Part shown: positions 15,932-23,887 of the stretch, one piece after another
Layout: each line of letters starts with the position of its first letter
Numbering within the stretch: the first letter of the stretch is position 1
NCBI GenBank assembly: GCA_017935185.1
Contig: JAGBIC010000020.1
Span: 1-43,256 of the forward strand
Reading direction: 5' to 3'
Length of the DNA: 43,256 nt
Source of the DNA: Alistipes sp.
Lineage (GTDB): Bacteria > Bacteroidota > Bacteroidia > Bacteroidales > Rikenellaceae
The notes under the pieces: model-generated
Database searches by the model: none
What the model saw: the letters and a program-made list of their open reading frames with translations, nothing else
What the model was told of the DNA's origin: nothing
Position numbers and translations under genes: made by a program

Positions 15932-17161
15932 CTAGCGCTTTGCACCCTTCGCACCCTTTGCTCCCGAGATGGTGTAGTTGAAGATATTCTCCTTATAGCT
16001 TGTGGTCTTGAAAGATGTATCACGCTTGCGCTGGAACGCTATCTCGATCAAGCGCTCGGTGAGTTGCTCGAACGACACTCCTGTAGCCTCCCATAAATAG
16101 AACGATAAAGAGCCCGGAATAGTATTTATCTCGTTGACATAAATCTTGCCATCGGCCTCGTCAATCATAAAATCGATGCGCGAAACACCATCGCAGTTCA
16201 ACGCCTTGAAGGTCTCTACGGCTGTTGCTCTGATAAAGTCGGTCTGCTCCTGCGGCAGCTGTGCGGGTATCTCTCTGACGGTGGAGTGCATACCGCGCGA
16301 CTCCTTTACGCCACACTTTGAGCCGCCTTTTGCACCACCTTTTGCACCGCCACCAAGATATTTATCGGCATAACTCAAAATCTCGCCACTGCGTATCGGT
16401 GCTTCACATACCGAGGCCTCACACTCGTAATAGTTGCCCAGCACCGAACAGTTAATCTCTTTGAGTTGCTCAACCAATTTCTCGACAATGATACGTTTCG
16501 AGTAGCCGACAGCATTTTCAATAGCCTCCTCCAACTCCTCACGGTTATGTACCGCACTGATTCCGACACTCGAACCCGAATCAGCCGGCTTGACAATCAT
16601 GGGATAGGCCAACGCCTTCTCAACCTTTGCCACCACCTGCTCACGAGCGTCAAACCACTCTTTATCAGAGAACCATGCATAATCGATTACGGGGATACCG
16701 CTTTGGGCAAGAATCATCTTCATGGTAATCTTATCCATACCATTTGCCGAGGCCAGCACATTACAACCGGCGTAAGGAATACCTGTCATTTCGATTGTCC
16801 CCTGAAACGAACCATCTTCACAGTTGGTTCCATGCAAGGCGGGAATGACCACATCAAGTGTAGCGACCACATCACTACCAAACAACGGCTTACGCACGCG
16901 GTATAGATTATTATCACCATATATCGGGCGCAGGTAAACCTGCTGACACGAAGCATAGAGCGACTCCATATTCTTGTAGTTCTTGCTATCACGTAATGGC
17001 GCACCTGTATACCATTTACCCTCCTTCGATATATAGATCGGGGTTATATCGTATTTCTGGGCATCGATAGCCTCCATGGTCTGGATTGCTGTCAGCACCG
17101 AGATCTCGTTCTCGACCGAACGACCACCAAAAATTACTCCTACGTTGATTTTGCTCTTCAT
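15932..17161 (-). CDS. ddl: D-alanine--D-alanine ligase with Gly-Ala-Lys repeat insertions
   Basis: Ddl joins two D-alanines for the peptidoglycan stem peptide. ATP-grasp features are complete: GGRSVENEISV at the N-terminus, PALHGTNCEDGSFQG, MIVKPADSGSSVG, SRIDFM and the metal-binding NEINTIPGS. The loop motif SYADKY (about residues 263-268) has the Tyr-x-x-Lys-Tyr form of D-Ala-specific rather than D-lactate ligases. At 409 residues it is longer than the usual 310-370. About 15 extra residues form a GGAKGGAKGGSK insertion at residues 270-285 in that loop, and the C-terminus ends in GAKGAKGAKR. It lies 24 bp after the MurF-like gene. Confidence 0.95.
   Translation of the reverse strand: MKSKINVGVIFGGRSVENEISVLTAIQTMEAIDAQKYDITPIYISKEGKWYTGAPLRDSKNYKNMESLYASCQQVYLRPIYGDNNLYRVRKPLFGSDVVATLDVVIPALHGTNCEDGSFQGTIEMTGIPYAGCNVLASANGMDKITMKMILAQSGIPVIDYAWFSDKEWFDAREQVVAKVEKALAYPMIVKPADSGSSVGISAVHNREELEEAIENAVGYSKRIIVEKLVEQLKEINCSVLGNYYECEASVCEAPIRSGEILSYADKYLGGGAKGGAKGGSKCGVKESRGMHSTVREIPAQLPQEQTDFIRATAVETFKALNCDGVSRIDFMIDEADGKIYVNEINTIPGSLSFYLWEATGVSFEQLTERLIEIAFQRKRDTSFKTTSYKENIFNYTISGAKGAKGAKR
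16292..16354 (-). repeat. Gly-Ala-Lys repeat insertion in the Ddl active-site loop
   Basis: Residues about 270-290 of Ddl contain two near-identical 12-nt units (GGTGCAAAAGGT or GGC) and a third decayed one. A related 9-nt unit (GGTGCAAAG) recurs three times at the 3' end of the same gene (15935-15964). Confidence 0.7.
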
Positions 17162-17185
17162 CTTATTGCTTGGTTTACGATTATT

Positions 17186-18745
17186 TTACTTGAATGAGTC
17201 GGGCAGGTCGTTCTCGTAGAGCACCACATCGCCCGCGCGCAACACCCCTGCCAGATAGGCCGAGGCCTCGGCAAATGAGTCGGTCTGAAGAATATTATCT
17301 TCACTGAAAGAGTTATCGCACAGACCCTGCACTATCGCTTGTCGATTTATGCGATTTACAACAACAACCAAATCGGCCGCTTGAGCTATATTCTGCCCCA
17401 ACTCCCTATTGTTACGGAACTGGCTATCGCCCATCTCGACAAATCCGGGCGTTACTACAATACGTTGCGCACCCTCCGCCAAAGCAAAATTGCGCAACAC
17501 CTCCAAAGCCATCTTTGCGCCCGACGGATTAGAGTTGTATGCATCGTCAATCACGGTCACACCGCCCGCGCTACGCCTCACGCTCAAACGATGCTCCACC
17601 TGCTCTATTTGGCGAATAGCTCGTCTCTGAGCCGCCTCGCTCACACCCAAAGTATCCGCCACAGCTATGGCCGCCAACAGATTCAATATATTACCGCTAC
17701 CCACCAAATGGGTTGTATATCCATCACGAACACCCTCGGGCGTCACCACCGAAAATGATGTTTGACTGGGCGTGTAGTCGATATTTTCAGCTCGATACGC
17801 CGCACGGCTATTATTTATGGCATAATCAATCAACTTGCAATCAAATGCCTTATCGGCGGCAGCCACAGGCTCTGAATCAAGGTTTATTATGCCTACGCCA
17901 CCTTTTGGAAGCGCATCTATCAGCTCAAATTTCGTCTTACAAACACTCTCCAACGAGCCGAATGTCTCGAGATGCATCTCGCCTACGGCGGTTACTACAC
18001 CCATCGAGGGTTGCACCAAATCGCATATCTCCTTTATATCGCCAACCTGCTTGGCACCCATCTCAACGATAAATACCTGATGATGCGGCTTGAGATGCTC
18101 ACGCACGGTACGCACAACGCCGAGTGTGGTATTGAAATTACCCGGAGTCATCAGCACATTGTATTTTTCAGAGAGGATACGATATAGATAGTGTTTTGTA
18201 GAGGTCTTGCCGAAACTACCCGTAACGCCGATGATTTTCAGGTCGGGCATCGAGCGCAAAATACGCTTGGCATCGTTGTAGTACCAACGCGAAATAGCCG
18301 CCTCCAAAGGTTTGTTCACGACATTGGCAACAAGCATGATAACGGGCAGAATCAACAAAGCCAAAGCCGCAACAGGGGCATACTTCGGAATGAAATACAC
18401 CGCTGCCCCGATGGCCAACAACGACAATAAAGCCGAGGTGGCAATCAGTCGCCACACACGCATGGTATAAACCAATGGCTTACGATACTCCGCGCGAAAC
18501 TCACGCCACGCCATAACCGCCATAAAGACTGCCGAGAAACCCCAAAACACAGGATTTGACAACACTCCTACGACCACCAAAGCTGCAATCAGCCCCGTAC
18601 GCAAAAATTTATGCCCCGAGCGATACCAACGGGCATAACGTGCCACGCGGTATGAGTTGTGCTGGAACATATGTATATCGTAGCGCACCACAGCACACCA
18701 CAATGCAACATAGAGAGGCCAAAATATAATATTCTCAATCAACAT
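17186..18745 (-). CDS. Membrane-anchored MurF-like Mur ligase
   Basis: The C-terminal two thirds match MurF-type ligases, which add D-Ala-D-Ala to the UDP-MurNAc-tripeptide. Seen are the P-loop GVTGSFGKTSTK (residues 173-184), the GNFNTTLGVV and VEMGAKQVGDI segments, the EHRLSVR and DDAYNSNPSGAKMAL motifs, and GFVEMGDSQFRNNRELG. Canonical MurF has a soluble uridine-binding domain first. Here residues 1-170 instead form about four to five membrane helices (near 4-20, 51-80, 100-118 and 122-143). The 519-residue chain ends in LYENDLPDSFK. It starts 3 bp after the hydrolase stop and precedes ddl. It could be a second MurF or a relative acting on a lipid-linked or modified precursor. Confidence 0.85.
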   Translation of the reverse strand: MLIENIIFWPLYVALWCAVVRYDIHMFQHNSYRVARYARWYRSGHKFLRTGLIAALVVVGVLSNPVFWGFSAVFMAVMAWREFRAEYRKPLVYTMRVWRLIATSALLSLLAIGAAVYFIPKYAPVAALALLILPVIMLVANVVNKPLEAAISRWYYNDAKRILRSMPDLKIIGVTGSFGKTSTKHYLYRILSEKYNVLMTPGNFNTTLGVVRTVREHLKPHHQVFIVEMGAKQVGDIKEICDLVQPSMGVVTAVGEMHLETFGSLESVCKTKFELIDALPKGGVGIINLDSEPVAAADKAFDCKLIDYAINNSRAAYRAENIDYTPSQTSFSVVTPEGVRDGYTTHLVGSGNILNLLAAIAVADTLGVSEAAQRRAIRQIEQVEHRLSVRRSAGGVTVIDDAYNSNPSGAKMALEVLRNFALAEGAQRIVVTPGFVEMGDSQFRNNRELGQNIAQAADLVVVVNRINRQAIVQGLCDNSFSEDNILQTDSFAEASAYLAGVLRAGDVVLYENDLPDSFK

Positions 18746-18748
18746 ACT

Positions 18749-19522
18749 CTACTTTTTCATCTCTTTACCCAAAAAGCTCTCCACCACACGCTGAAAAAGC
18801 GGCGTATTCTCCAAAAATGAGAAGTGCCCTGCACCTGCCACCGTAACCAGCCCCGCATCGGGAATCAGTTGCTCCATCTTTTTTGCATCGGCAAGAGGTG
18901 TGGCGGTGTCATTCTCGCCCCAGAAGAGCAGGGTCGGAGCCTTTATCAACGGCATTAAATGGCATAAATCCTCGTTCACACACTTCGACAATATGGCACG
19001 CATCATCGGCGTGGCATTGTTATAATCCGACGAGCCAGCCTTTGCTCGGCGACGCTCGATTATGGCAGCAGCTCGCTCTTTTCCCAACACAAGACGGGTA
19101 AGGCTCTTCATCAACTTGAAGCTATACACCTTGCGATAGTAGCTTAGTGACCGCTTTGGCTTCACACCCGCCGCATCGACCAAAATAACCTTGCAAGTTT
19201 TGTTGCGCGAGGCATACACAATCGACACCCTACCGCCAAATGAGTGTCCCACAAGCACAGGATGCTCAATTCCTTCATGCTCAGCCAACGCCTCAATCGA
19301 ACGGGTATACTCCTCGACACCCCACACTGCGTGGGGCTCTTCGCTCTTACCGAAACCGGCAAAATCGACAGTAATCACCCTCATCCGCTCCTCCAAAAAG
19401 GGTCGAATGGTGGAAAACGTCGCGGTATTGCAACCCCAACCATGAAGCAACAAAAGCGGATGCCCCTCACCGCAATCGGTGTAGTGCAGTTTTACGCCAT
19501 TGTATGTGAAAAATTTATCCAT
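18749..19522 (-). CDS. Alpha/beta-fold hydrolase
   Basis: This soluble 257-residue hydrolase has the oxyanion-hole motif LLLHGWGC, the nucleophile elbow GHSFGG (Ser94), Asp205 in GENDTAT and His233 in GAGHFSF, so the triad is complete. A helical lid lies at about residues 125-170. No signal peptide is visible. It is the first gene in front of the MurF-like ligase (3-bp gap) and ddl. The context suggests an ester or amide substrate linked to cell-wall precursors, but the sequence alone does not give the substrate. Confidence 0.9.
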   Translation of the reverse strand: MDKFFTYNGVKLHYTDCGEGHPLLLLHGWGCNTATFSTIRPFLEERMRVITVDFAGFGKSEEPHAVWGVEEYTRSIEALAEHEGIEHPVLVGHSFGGRVSIVYASRNKTCKVILVDAAGVKPKRSLSYYRKVYSFKLMKSLTRLVLGKERAAAIIERRRAKAGSSDYNNATPMMRAILSKCVNEDLCHLMPLIKAPTLLFWGENDTATPLADAKKMEQLIPDAGLVTVAGAGHFSFLENTPLFQRVVESFLGKEMKK

Positions 19523-19536
19523 AGCAATTCAAGATA

Positions 19537-19544
19537 CAAATTTA
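19537..19544 (-). promoter_or_regulatory. Candidate -7 element of the hydrolase-MurF-ddl operon
   Basis: TAAATTTG on the minus strand matches TAnnTTTG, 15 bp upstream of the hydrolase start. No clear -33 element is visible. Confidence 0.35.
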
Positions 19545-19582
19545 ACTCTTTTTTTGGCATTTGCGATAATTATCTCATGAAA

Positions 19583-19617
19583 TAGAAAAAGAGGTTACCT
19601 AATTATTATAGGTAACC
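19583..19617 (-). terminator. Terminator of the phenylalanine/tyrosine operon
   Basis: GGTTACCTA (19593-19601) and TAGGTAACC (19609-19617) form a 9-bp stem that on the minus strand is followed by TCTTTTTC. It lies 26 bp beyond the stop of the DAHP synthase-chorismate mutase gene and separates it from the hydrolase operon. Confidence 0.8.
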
Positions 19618-19643
19618 CCCTCTTGCCATGCTTGTTTTCGGAT

Positions 19644-20744
19644 TTATTGATGATTCATAATTTCATTCTGGCGACTGATACTCTCCATATGAATTGCCTC
19701 GAGAATTGTGCGGACAAAATCTTCACTCAAGCCCATGCCGCGAGTCATCGTAAGCATGCGGCGGCAGATATCCTCCCAACGATTACTCTGAAGGATTGCC
19801 ACATTGTTGGCCTTCTTGATTCGACCAATCTTATCGGCAGTCTTCATGCGCTGGCTCAACAAATCAAACAACTCGGAATCGATTTGGTCAATCTGCTGAC
19901 GGCATACATTCAGCTCGTCGGTAAATTCGGGATCGTTGGCGGTTTTGGCACGCCACATCACATTTTCAATCAAGGTAAGGCAATCCTGCGGTGTTACCTG
20001 CTGCGATGCATCACTCCACGCCTTATCGGGGCTGCAGTGGCTCTCGATCATCAGACCATCAAAACACAAGTCGGCCGCCTGCTGCGAAATACCATAGAGC
20101 AAAGGACGGCAACCGCAGATGTGTGACGGGTCACAAATCATCATCATCTCGGGGAAACGACTGCGCATATCGAAAATCATGTGCCACATGGGCGGATTAC
20201 GATACTGACTATGACCGAAATATGAAAAACCACGATGAATAAGGCCTATATTCTGTTGCGGAACTCCCTCGTTAATAAGACGATACACAGCTCCTGCCCA
20301 CAGCCCGATGTCGGGGGTCATAGGATTCTTGATAAGCACTGTAACATCTTTATTGTCATGCAACGTCTCGGCAATCTCCTGCACAGCAAAAGGCGAAACG
20401 GTGGTGCGCGCTCCAATCCACAGAATATCAACACCGTGCTTCAAGGCACACTCCACATGAGAGCGATTTGCCACCTCTACCGCTAGCGGTAGTCCCGTAG
20501 CAGCCTTCACCTCGTTAAGCCATGCCAACGCCGGCTCGCCAATACCCTCGAAAGTCCCGGGATTGGTGCGAGGTTTCCACACTCCTGCACGAATAACATC
20601 CACCTTACCCGAGCGCGCCAACTGCATGGTGGAATCTATGGTTTGCTCGCGTGTTTCAGCACTACACGGGCCCGCGATTATAAGGGGTCGCTTTGCCCCT
20701 AAAACAAATTTTCCCATATACCTAAACTTTGAGTCTTGCCACAT
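19644..20744 (-). CDS. Bifunctional DAHP synthase / chorismate mutase
   Basis: This fusion catalyses the first step of the shikimate pathway and the conversion of chorismate to prephenate. Residues of about 10-265 are a type I-beta (KDO8P-like) DAHP synthase with IIAGPCSAETREQ, RAGVWKPRTNPGTFEG, LWIGARTT, VLIKNPM, LIHRGFS and CDPSHICG. Residues of about 275-366 are an AroQ-type chorismate mutase (RQQIDQIDSELFDLLSQRM, KIGRIKK). A second ATG at 20717, giving MGKFVLGAKRPL, is an alternative start. It is the last gene of the attenuated operon, so it feeds the genes before it. The fusion is typical of Bacteroidetes. Confidence 0.96.
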   Translation of the reverse strand: MWQDSKFRYMGKFVLGAKRPLIIAGPCSAETREQTIDSTMQLARSGKVDVIRAGVWKPRTNPGTFEGIGEPALAWLNEVKAATGLPLAVEVANRSHVECALKHGVDILWIGARTTVSPFAVQEIAETLHDNKDVTVLIKNPMTPDIGLWAGAVYRLINEGVPQQNIGLIHRGFSYFGHSQYRNPPMWHMIFDMRSRFPEMMMICDPSHICGCRPLLYGISQQAADLCFDGLMIESHCSPDKAWSDASQQVTPQDCLTLIENVMWRAKTANDPEFTDELNVCRQQIDQIDSELFDLLSQRMKTADKIGRIKKANNVAILQSNRWEDICRRMLTMTRGMGLSEDFVRTILEAIHMESISRQNEIMNHQ

Positions 20745-20765
20745 TTTGCCAGAATGGCAAGGCTA

Positions 20766-21608
20766 CTATTTCAGAATTTCCCTAATCTTATTGGCTCTCT
20801 GCATTGCCTCGATAAGTCCATCACGGTCGTCACGTTCAATCATGCGGCGCAAAATCTGCAACTGATGGATATGCTCCCGCAATACATCAAGCACATTATA
20901 CTTATTACCCAAAAATATCGGAGCCCATGTCTGCGGCAAACTCTTGGCAAGACGCACAGTACTCTCGAAACCTCCACCAGCAAGGTCGAAAATATGCTCC
21001 TCCTCACGCTCCTTCTCCAACACAGTCAAAGCCAAAGCAAACGATGTGATATGAGAGATATGCGACACATAAGCACAGTGAGTATCCTGCTCCTCGGCCG
21101 ACATATAACGGATGGGCATACCCAACACAGAGTATATCTTCTCAACCTGCTCCAATGCATCGGCATCCGAGAGCTCCTTGTCACAAATAACCACCGAGCG
21201 ACCTCGGAACGCATCATGCACAGCCGCATCGGGACCGCTATTCTCGGTACCCCACATAGGATGGGTTGCAACAAGACGGCCGCGGTTGGGGTGCATCATT
21301 GTGACCTCACACAGTTCCTGCTTGGTTGAGCCCATATCCATCAATATCTGATTGGGAGATATGCGATTCAGAATTTTGGTAGCCATAACAGGCAAGGTAT
21401 CTACGGGTGTTGCAAGAACTATCAAATCGCTCTCAGCCAACGCCTCGTCAATATCCACAATTTTGTCGACCAAACCCAATTCAAGGGCCCGTCGAGCACT
21501 CTTCTCCGAGTGCTCGACACCCATAATGCAATCTGACAAGCCATTATCCTTAAGGCTCAATGCAAACGAGCCTCCGATAAGTCCCAATCCTATGATGGTT
21601 GTCTTCAT
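20766..21608 (-). CDS. tyrA: Prephenate dehydrogenase
   Basis: TyrA oxidatively decarboxylates prephenate to 4-hydroxyphenylpyruvate, the tyrosine branch. The N-terminal NAD site is IIGLGLIGGSFALSL. DLIVLATPVDTLP, ILMDMGSTKQEL and THPMWGTENSGPDAA (with the catalytic-type histidines) follow. The helical dimerisation domain includes HCAYVSHISHITSFAL. The product is 280 residues with no ACT domain, so feedback control by tyrosine is not evident in the protein. It is the third gene of the operon, with 12 bp to the aminotransferase before it. Confidence 0.95.
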   Translation of the reverse strand: MKTTIIGLGLIGGSFALSLKDNGLSDCIMGVEHSEKSARRALELGLVDKIVDIDEALAESDLIVLATPVDTLPVMATKILNRISPNQILMDMGSTKQELCEVTMMHPNRGRLVATHPMWGTENSGPDAAVHDAFRGRSVVICDKELSDADALEQVEKIYSVLGMPIRYMSAEEQDTHCAYVSHISHITSFALALTVLEKEREEEHIFDLAGGGFESTVRLAKSLPQTWAPIFLGNKYNVLDVLREHIHQLQILRRMIERDDRDGLIEAMQRANKIREILK

Positions 21609-21620
21609 TCAGTATAATTC

Positions 21621-22799
21621 TTACTTAACAAAACGACTCTTCACACGCTCGGCAGCCTCGGCCAGACGTGAGGCAGGCATACAGAGCGAGATGCGGATAT
21701 ATTTTGTACCCTCCGAACCGAATATTCCACCGGGGGTCACAAATACATCACACTCATTGAGGACCTTATCAGAGAAGGCAAAGCAATCACCATCGAAATC
21801 CTCAGGCATAGCGGCCCAAACAAACAGGCCTGCCTGACCCTTAACATAGTTACATCCAAGTGCATCGAGCAAGGCATAACCATGGGCCTCACGCTCGTAA
21901 TAGGTGGCGTTCAACTCGTCAAACCACTCATTACCCAGAGCCAAAGCCTCGGCAGCAGCAGCCTGCACGGGATAGAACATACCTGAATCCATATTGCTCT
22001 TGAAGCGCAAAATATCGCTGATAATATCGGCACGACCAGCCACAACACCGACACGCCAGCCGGCCATGCTGTGACCCTTACTTGTTGAGTTCATCTCGAT
22101 AGCAACATCCTTTGCGCCTGCAATAGAGAGAATGCTCAACTGAAGATTATTACGCACAAAGCTATATGGATTATCGTGCACAAGCAGAATATTGTGCTTA
22201 CCTGCAAATGCCACCAACTTCTCGAACAGCTCCACTGTGGGGTGGGTTCCTGTGGGCATATTGGGATAATTCACAAACATAAGCTTCACCTTGCTCAAGT
22301 CCTCTTTCTCTATCTCCTCAAAATCGGGATAGAAGCCATTTGCAGCATTCAGGCGGTACTCAACAACCTCACCACCGGCCAAAGTTACAGCTGCGCGGTA
22401 GGTGGGGTAACCCGGGTTGGGAACCAACACTTTATCTCCGGCATCGAGGAACGCCATGCAGATATGCATAATACCCTCCTTCGATCCCAACAGAGGCAAC
22501 ACTTCGCTCTTGGGGTCGAGAGTTACATTGTACCACTTCTGATACCAATCTGCATAGGCCTTACGCAACAATTCGCTACCATTGTAGGGCTGATATGCAT
22601 GCACATCGGGGCGCTTGGCCTCCTCACCCAAACGGTCGATAACCTTTTGTGCGGGCGGCATATCGGGACTACCTATACCAAGACTGATAATATCACGGCC
22701 TGCCTTACGCAACTCCGCAATTTCACGATTCTTCTTTGAAAAGTAATACTCCTTAATGCTATCCATACGATGAGAAGGAGCAATCTCTACCTTTGCCAT
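21621..22799 (-). CDS. Class I/II aminotransferase of the aromatic amino acid operon
   Basis: This PLP enzyme of 392 residues is expected to transaminate phenylpyruvate, 4-hydroxyphenylpyruvate or prephenate. Visible are IISLGIGSPDMPP, YQPYNGSELLRKA, NPGYPTY, FVNYPNMPTG, the PLP-binding DNPYSF and the Schiff-base lysine in NSTSKGHSMAGWRVG. I chose ATG 22799 (MAKVEIAPSHRM); an in-frame ATG at 22838 would add 13 residues. It sits between pheA and tyrA, which is the reason for the aromatic assignment. Aspartate or LL-DAP aminotransferases share these motifs. Confidence 0.92.
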   Translation of the reverse strand: MAKVEIAPSHRMDSIKEYYFSKKNREIAELRKAGRDIISLGIGSPDMPPAQKVIDRLGEEAKRPDVHAYQPYNGSELLRKAYADWYQKWYNVTLDPKSEVLPLLGSKEGIMHICMAFLDAGDKVLVPNPGYPTYRAAVTLAGGEVVEYRLNAANGFYPDFEEIEKEDLSKVKLMFVNYPNMPTGTHPTVELFEKLVAFAGKHNILLVHDNPYSFVRNNLQLSILSIAGAKDVAIEMNSTSKGHSMAGWRVGVVAGRADIISDILRFKSNMDSGMFYPVQAAAAEALALGNEWFDELNATYYEREAHGYALLDALGCNYVKGQAGLFVWAAMPEDFDGDCFAFSDKVLNECDVFVTPGGIFGSEGTKYIRISLCMPASRLAEAAERVKSRFVK

Positions 22800-22843
22800 A
22801 ATTCTTGCTTTAATGTTAATATTTTTTATCTGTATCATTCAAA

Positions 22844-23653
22844 TTATTTCCCACTACGATACACGCCATACACATGTATCTCTTTTGTTGCCTCCTGCAA
22901 ATTATTAAGGTTGCGAATGTAATCGTCAAGGCACTTAAACTCCAAATCAATATGGAACAGATAGTGCCACGGCTCACTCGGAATGGGATACGACTGCAAC
23001 TTCGACAGATTTATATCCTCCAATCGGCTCAAAGCCTTCAAAAGCGAACCCTCGCAATGATCGGTCTTAAAATAGAGTGACGCCTTGTTGGCATCCGGCT
23101 CGATATCGTGATCATAACGCTTAAGCACCATAAAACGGGTATAGTTACTCTTTATGGTATTTATCTCGGGAGCGATAATCTTAAGACCATACATCTCGGC
23201 AGCCAGCTCACTGGCGATTGCTGCCGTGTGGCGCAACCCCTGCTCGGCAATATGGCGGGCACTGGCAGCGGTATCTTCGCTCTCGATGAGTTTCCAATTA
23301 TGCTCATCAAGGTAATCCACACACTGCAAAAGAGCCATAGAATGTGATTCCACCTCCTCGATATCCTCCAACTCGACATCAGGCAAGACCATCAGATTCT
23401 GCTTAATAGGCAAATATACCTCACCTGCCACCTGCAAATTTTCATCCTGCAAAATACTGTAATTCGGGATAATAGAACCCGCAATAGAGTTCTCGATAGC
23501 CATCAGCCCCATATCAGCCCGACCCTGCTTTACCGCCGTAGCCACAGCTCGAAACGTATCACATGGAACAATCTCAATATCCTTTCCAAAATATTGTATC
23601 GCAGCAATATGGTGGAAACATCCCTCGTAACCCTGTATCGCTATTTTTTGCAT
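22844..23653 (-). CDS. pheA: Prephenate dehydratase
   Basis: PheA turns prephenate into phenylpyruvate. The two-lobed catalytic domain shows IAIQGYEGCFHHIAA, MGLMAIENSIAGSI, VESHSMALLQC, DTAASARHIAEQG and the catalytic NYTRFMVL. A C-terminal ACT domain begins near residue 200 (SLYFKTDHCEGSLLKALSRL). The usual phenylalanine-binding ESRP is QSYP here (KLQSYPIPSEPW), so feedback binding may differ. ATG 23653 is chosen; the in-frame start at 23689 lies inside the terminator hairpin. It is the first gene after the attenuator. Confidence 0.95.
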   Translation of the reverse strand: MQKIAIQGYEGCFHHIAAIQYFGKDIEIVPCDTFRAVATAVKQGRADMGLMAIENSIAGSIIPNYSILQDENLQVAGEVYLPIKQNLMVLPDVELEDIEEVESHSMALLQCVDYLDEHNWKLIESEDTAASARHIAEQGLRHTAAIASELAAEMYGLKIIAPEINTIKSNYTRFMVLKRYDHDIEPDANKASLYFKTDHCEGSLLKALSRLEDINLSKLQSYPIPSEPWHYLFHIDLEFKCLDDYIRNLNNLQEATKEIHVYGVYRSGK

Positions 23654-23668
23654 CTCTTTATGCTTTAT

Positions 23669-23703
23669 AAAAAATCCTGACCATGCCATGCACAGTCAGG
23701 ATT
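23669..23703 (-). terminator. Attenuator terminator before pheA
   Basis: On the minus strand AATCCTGACTGTGC (from 23703) pairs with the complementary arm ending GGTCAGGATT (23673), about 14 bp including two G-U pairs around an ATG loop. TTTTTT follows (23674-23669). It lies between the leader peptide and the pheA start, so it must be read through for the operon to be expressed. Confidence 0.85.
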
Positions 23704-23755
23704 GATGTAACTTATTCATGAAAAAAATCTTCATTTTAGCACACGACATCCTGAC
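23695..23755 (-). promoter_or_regulatory. Antiterminator competing with the pheA attenuator
   Basis: GTCAGGAT at 23755-23748 is identical to the 3' arm of the terminator and can pair with the same ATCCTGAC (23702-23695). Three wobble or GC pairs extend it. ACCG/CGGT within and after the Tyr codons can form a small 1:2 hairpin that would block it. This is the classical arrangement of mutually exclusive structures. Confidence 0.75.
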
Positions 23756-23807
23756 CGCTCAAACGGTAATAGTAAAATCGCTTATAAAAGAAGAAATTTG
23801 TGTTCAT
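23736..23807 (-). CDS. Phe/Tyr-rich leader peptide of the pheA operon
   Basis: This is a 23-residue ORF from ATG 23807 to TAA 23736. Residues 4-15 read NFFFYKRFYYYR, which is four Phe and four Tyr among twelve. It starts about 15 nt after the expected transcription start and ends 33 nt before the terminator hairpin. It is followed by the genes for both Phe and Tyr synthesis. The role inferred is to stall ribosomes when charged tRNA-Phe or tRNA-Tyr is scarce and so favour the antiterminator. Confidence 0.85.
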   Translation of the reverse strand: MNTNFFFYKRFYYYRLSGQDVVC

Positions 23808-23828
23808 AATCACTCTTGTTTTATGATG

Positions 23829-23859
23829 CAAATATATTTTAAAAAGAGCATATATCAAA
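23829..23859 (-). promoter_or_regulatory. Promoter of the Phe/Tyr operon
   Basis: On the minus strand TTTG (23859-23856), a 19-nt spacer and TATATTTG (23836-23829) match the Bacteroidetes consensus exactly. Transcription should begin near 23823. Confidence 0.75.
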
Positions 23860-23877
23860 ATATTGAGCCCAATATTT
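23858..23877. promoter_or_regulatory. 20-bp palindrome at the -33 element of the Phe/Tyr promoter
   Basis: AAATATTG (23877-23870) and CAATATTT (23865-23858) flank GGCT on the minus strand. The right arm overlaps the TTTG of the -33 element. It could be an operator, or a weak terminator for the upstream radical SAM gene that ends at 23888. Confidence 0.5.
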
Positions 23878-23887
23878 ATCTGTTTTT

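Noticed and set aside
23653-23689. Longer PheA starting at 23689.
   Set aside because: That start lies within the terminator hairpin, and the conserved protein begins at MQKIAIQGYEG.
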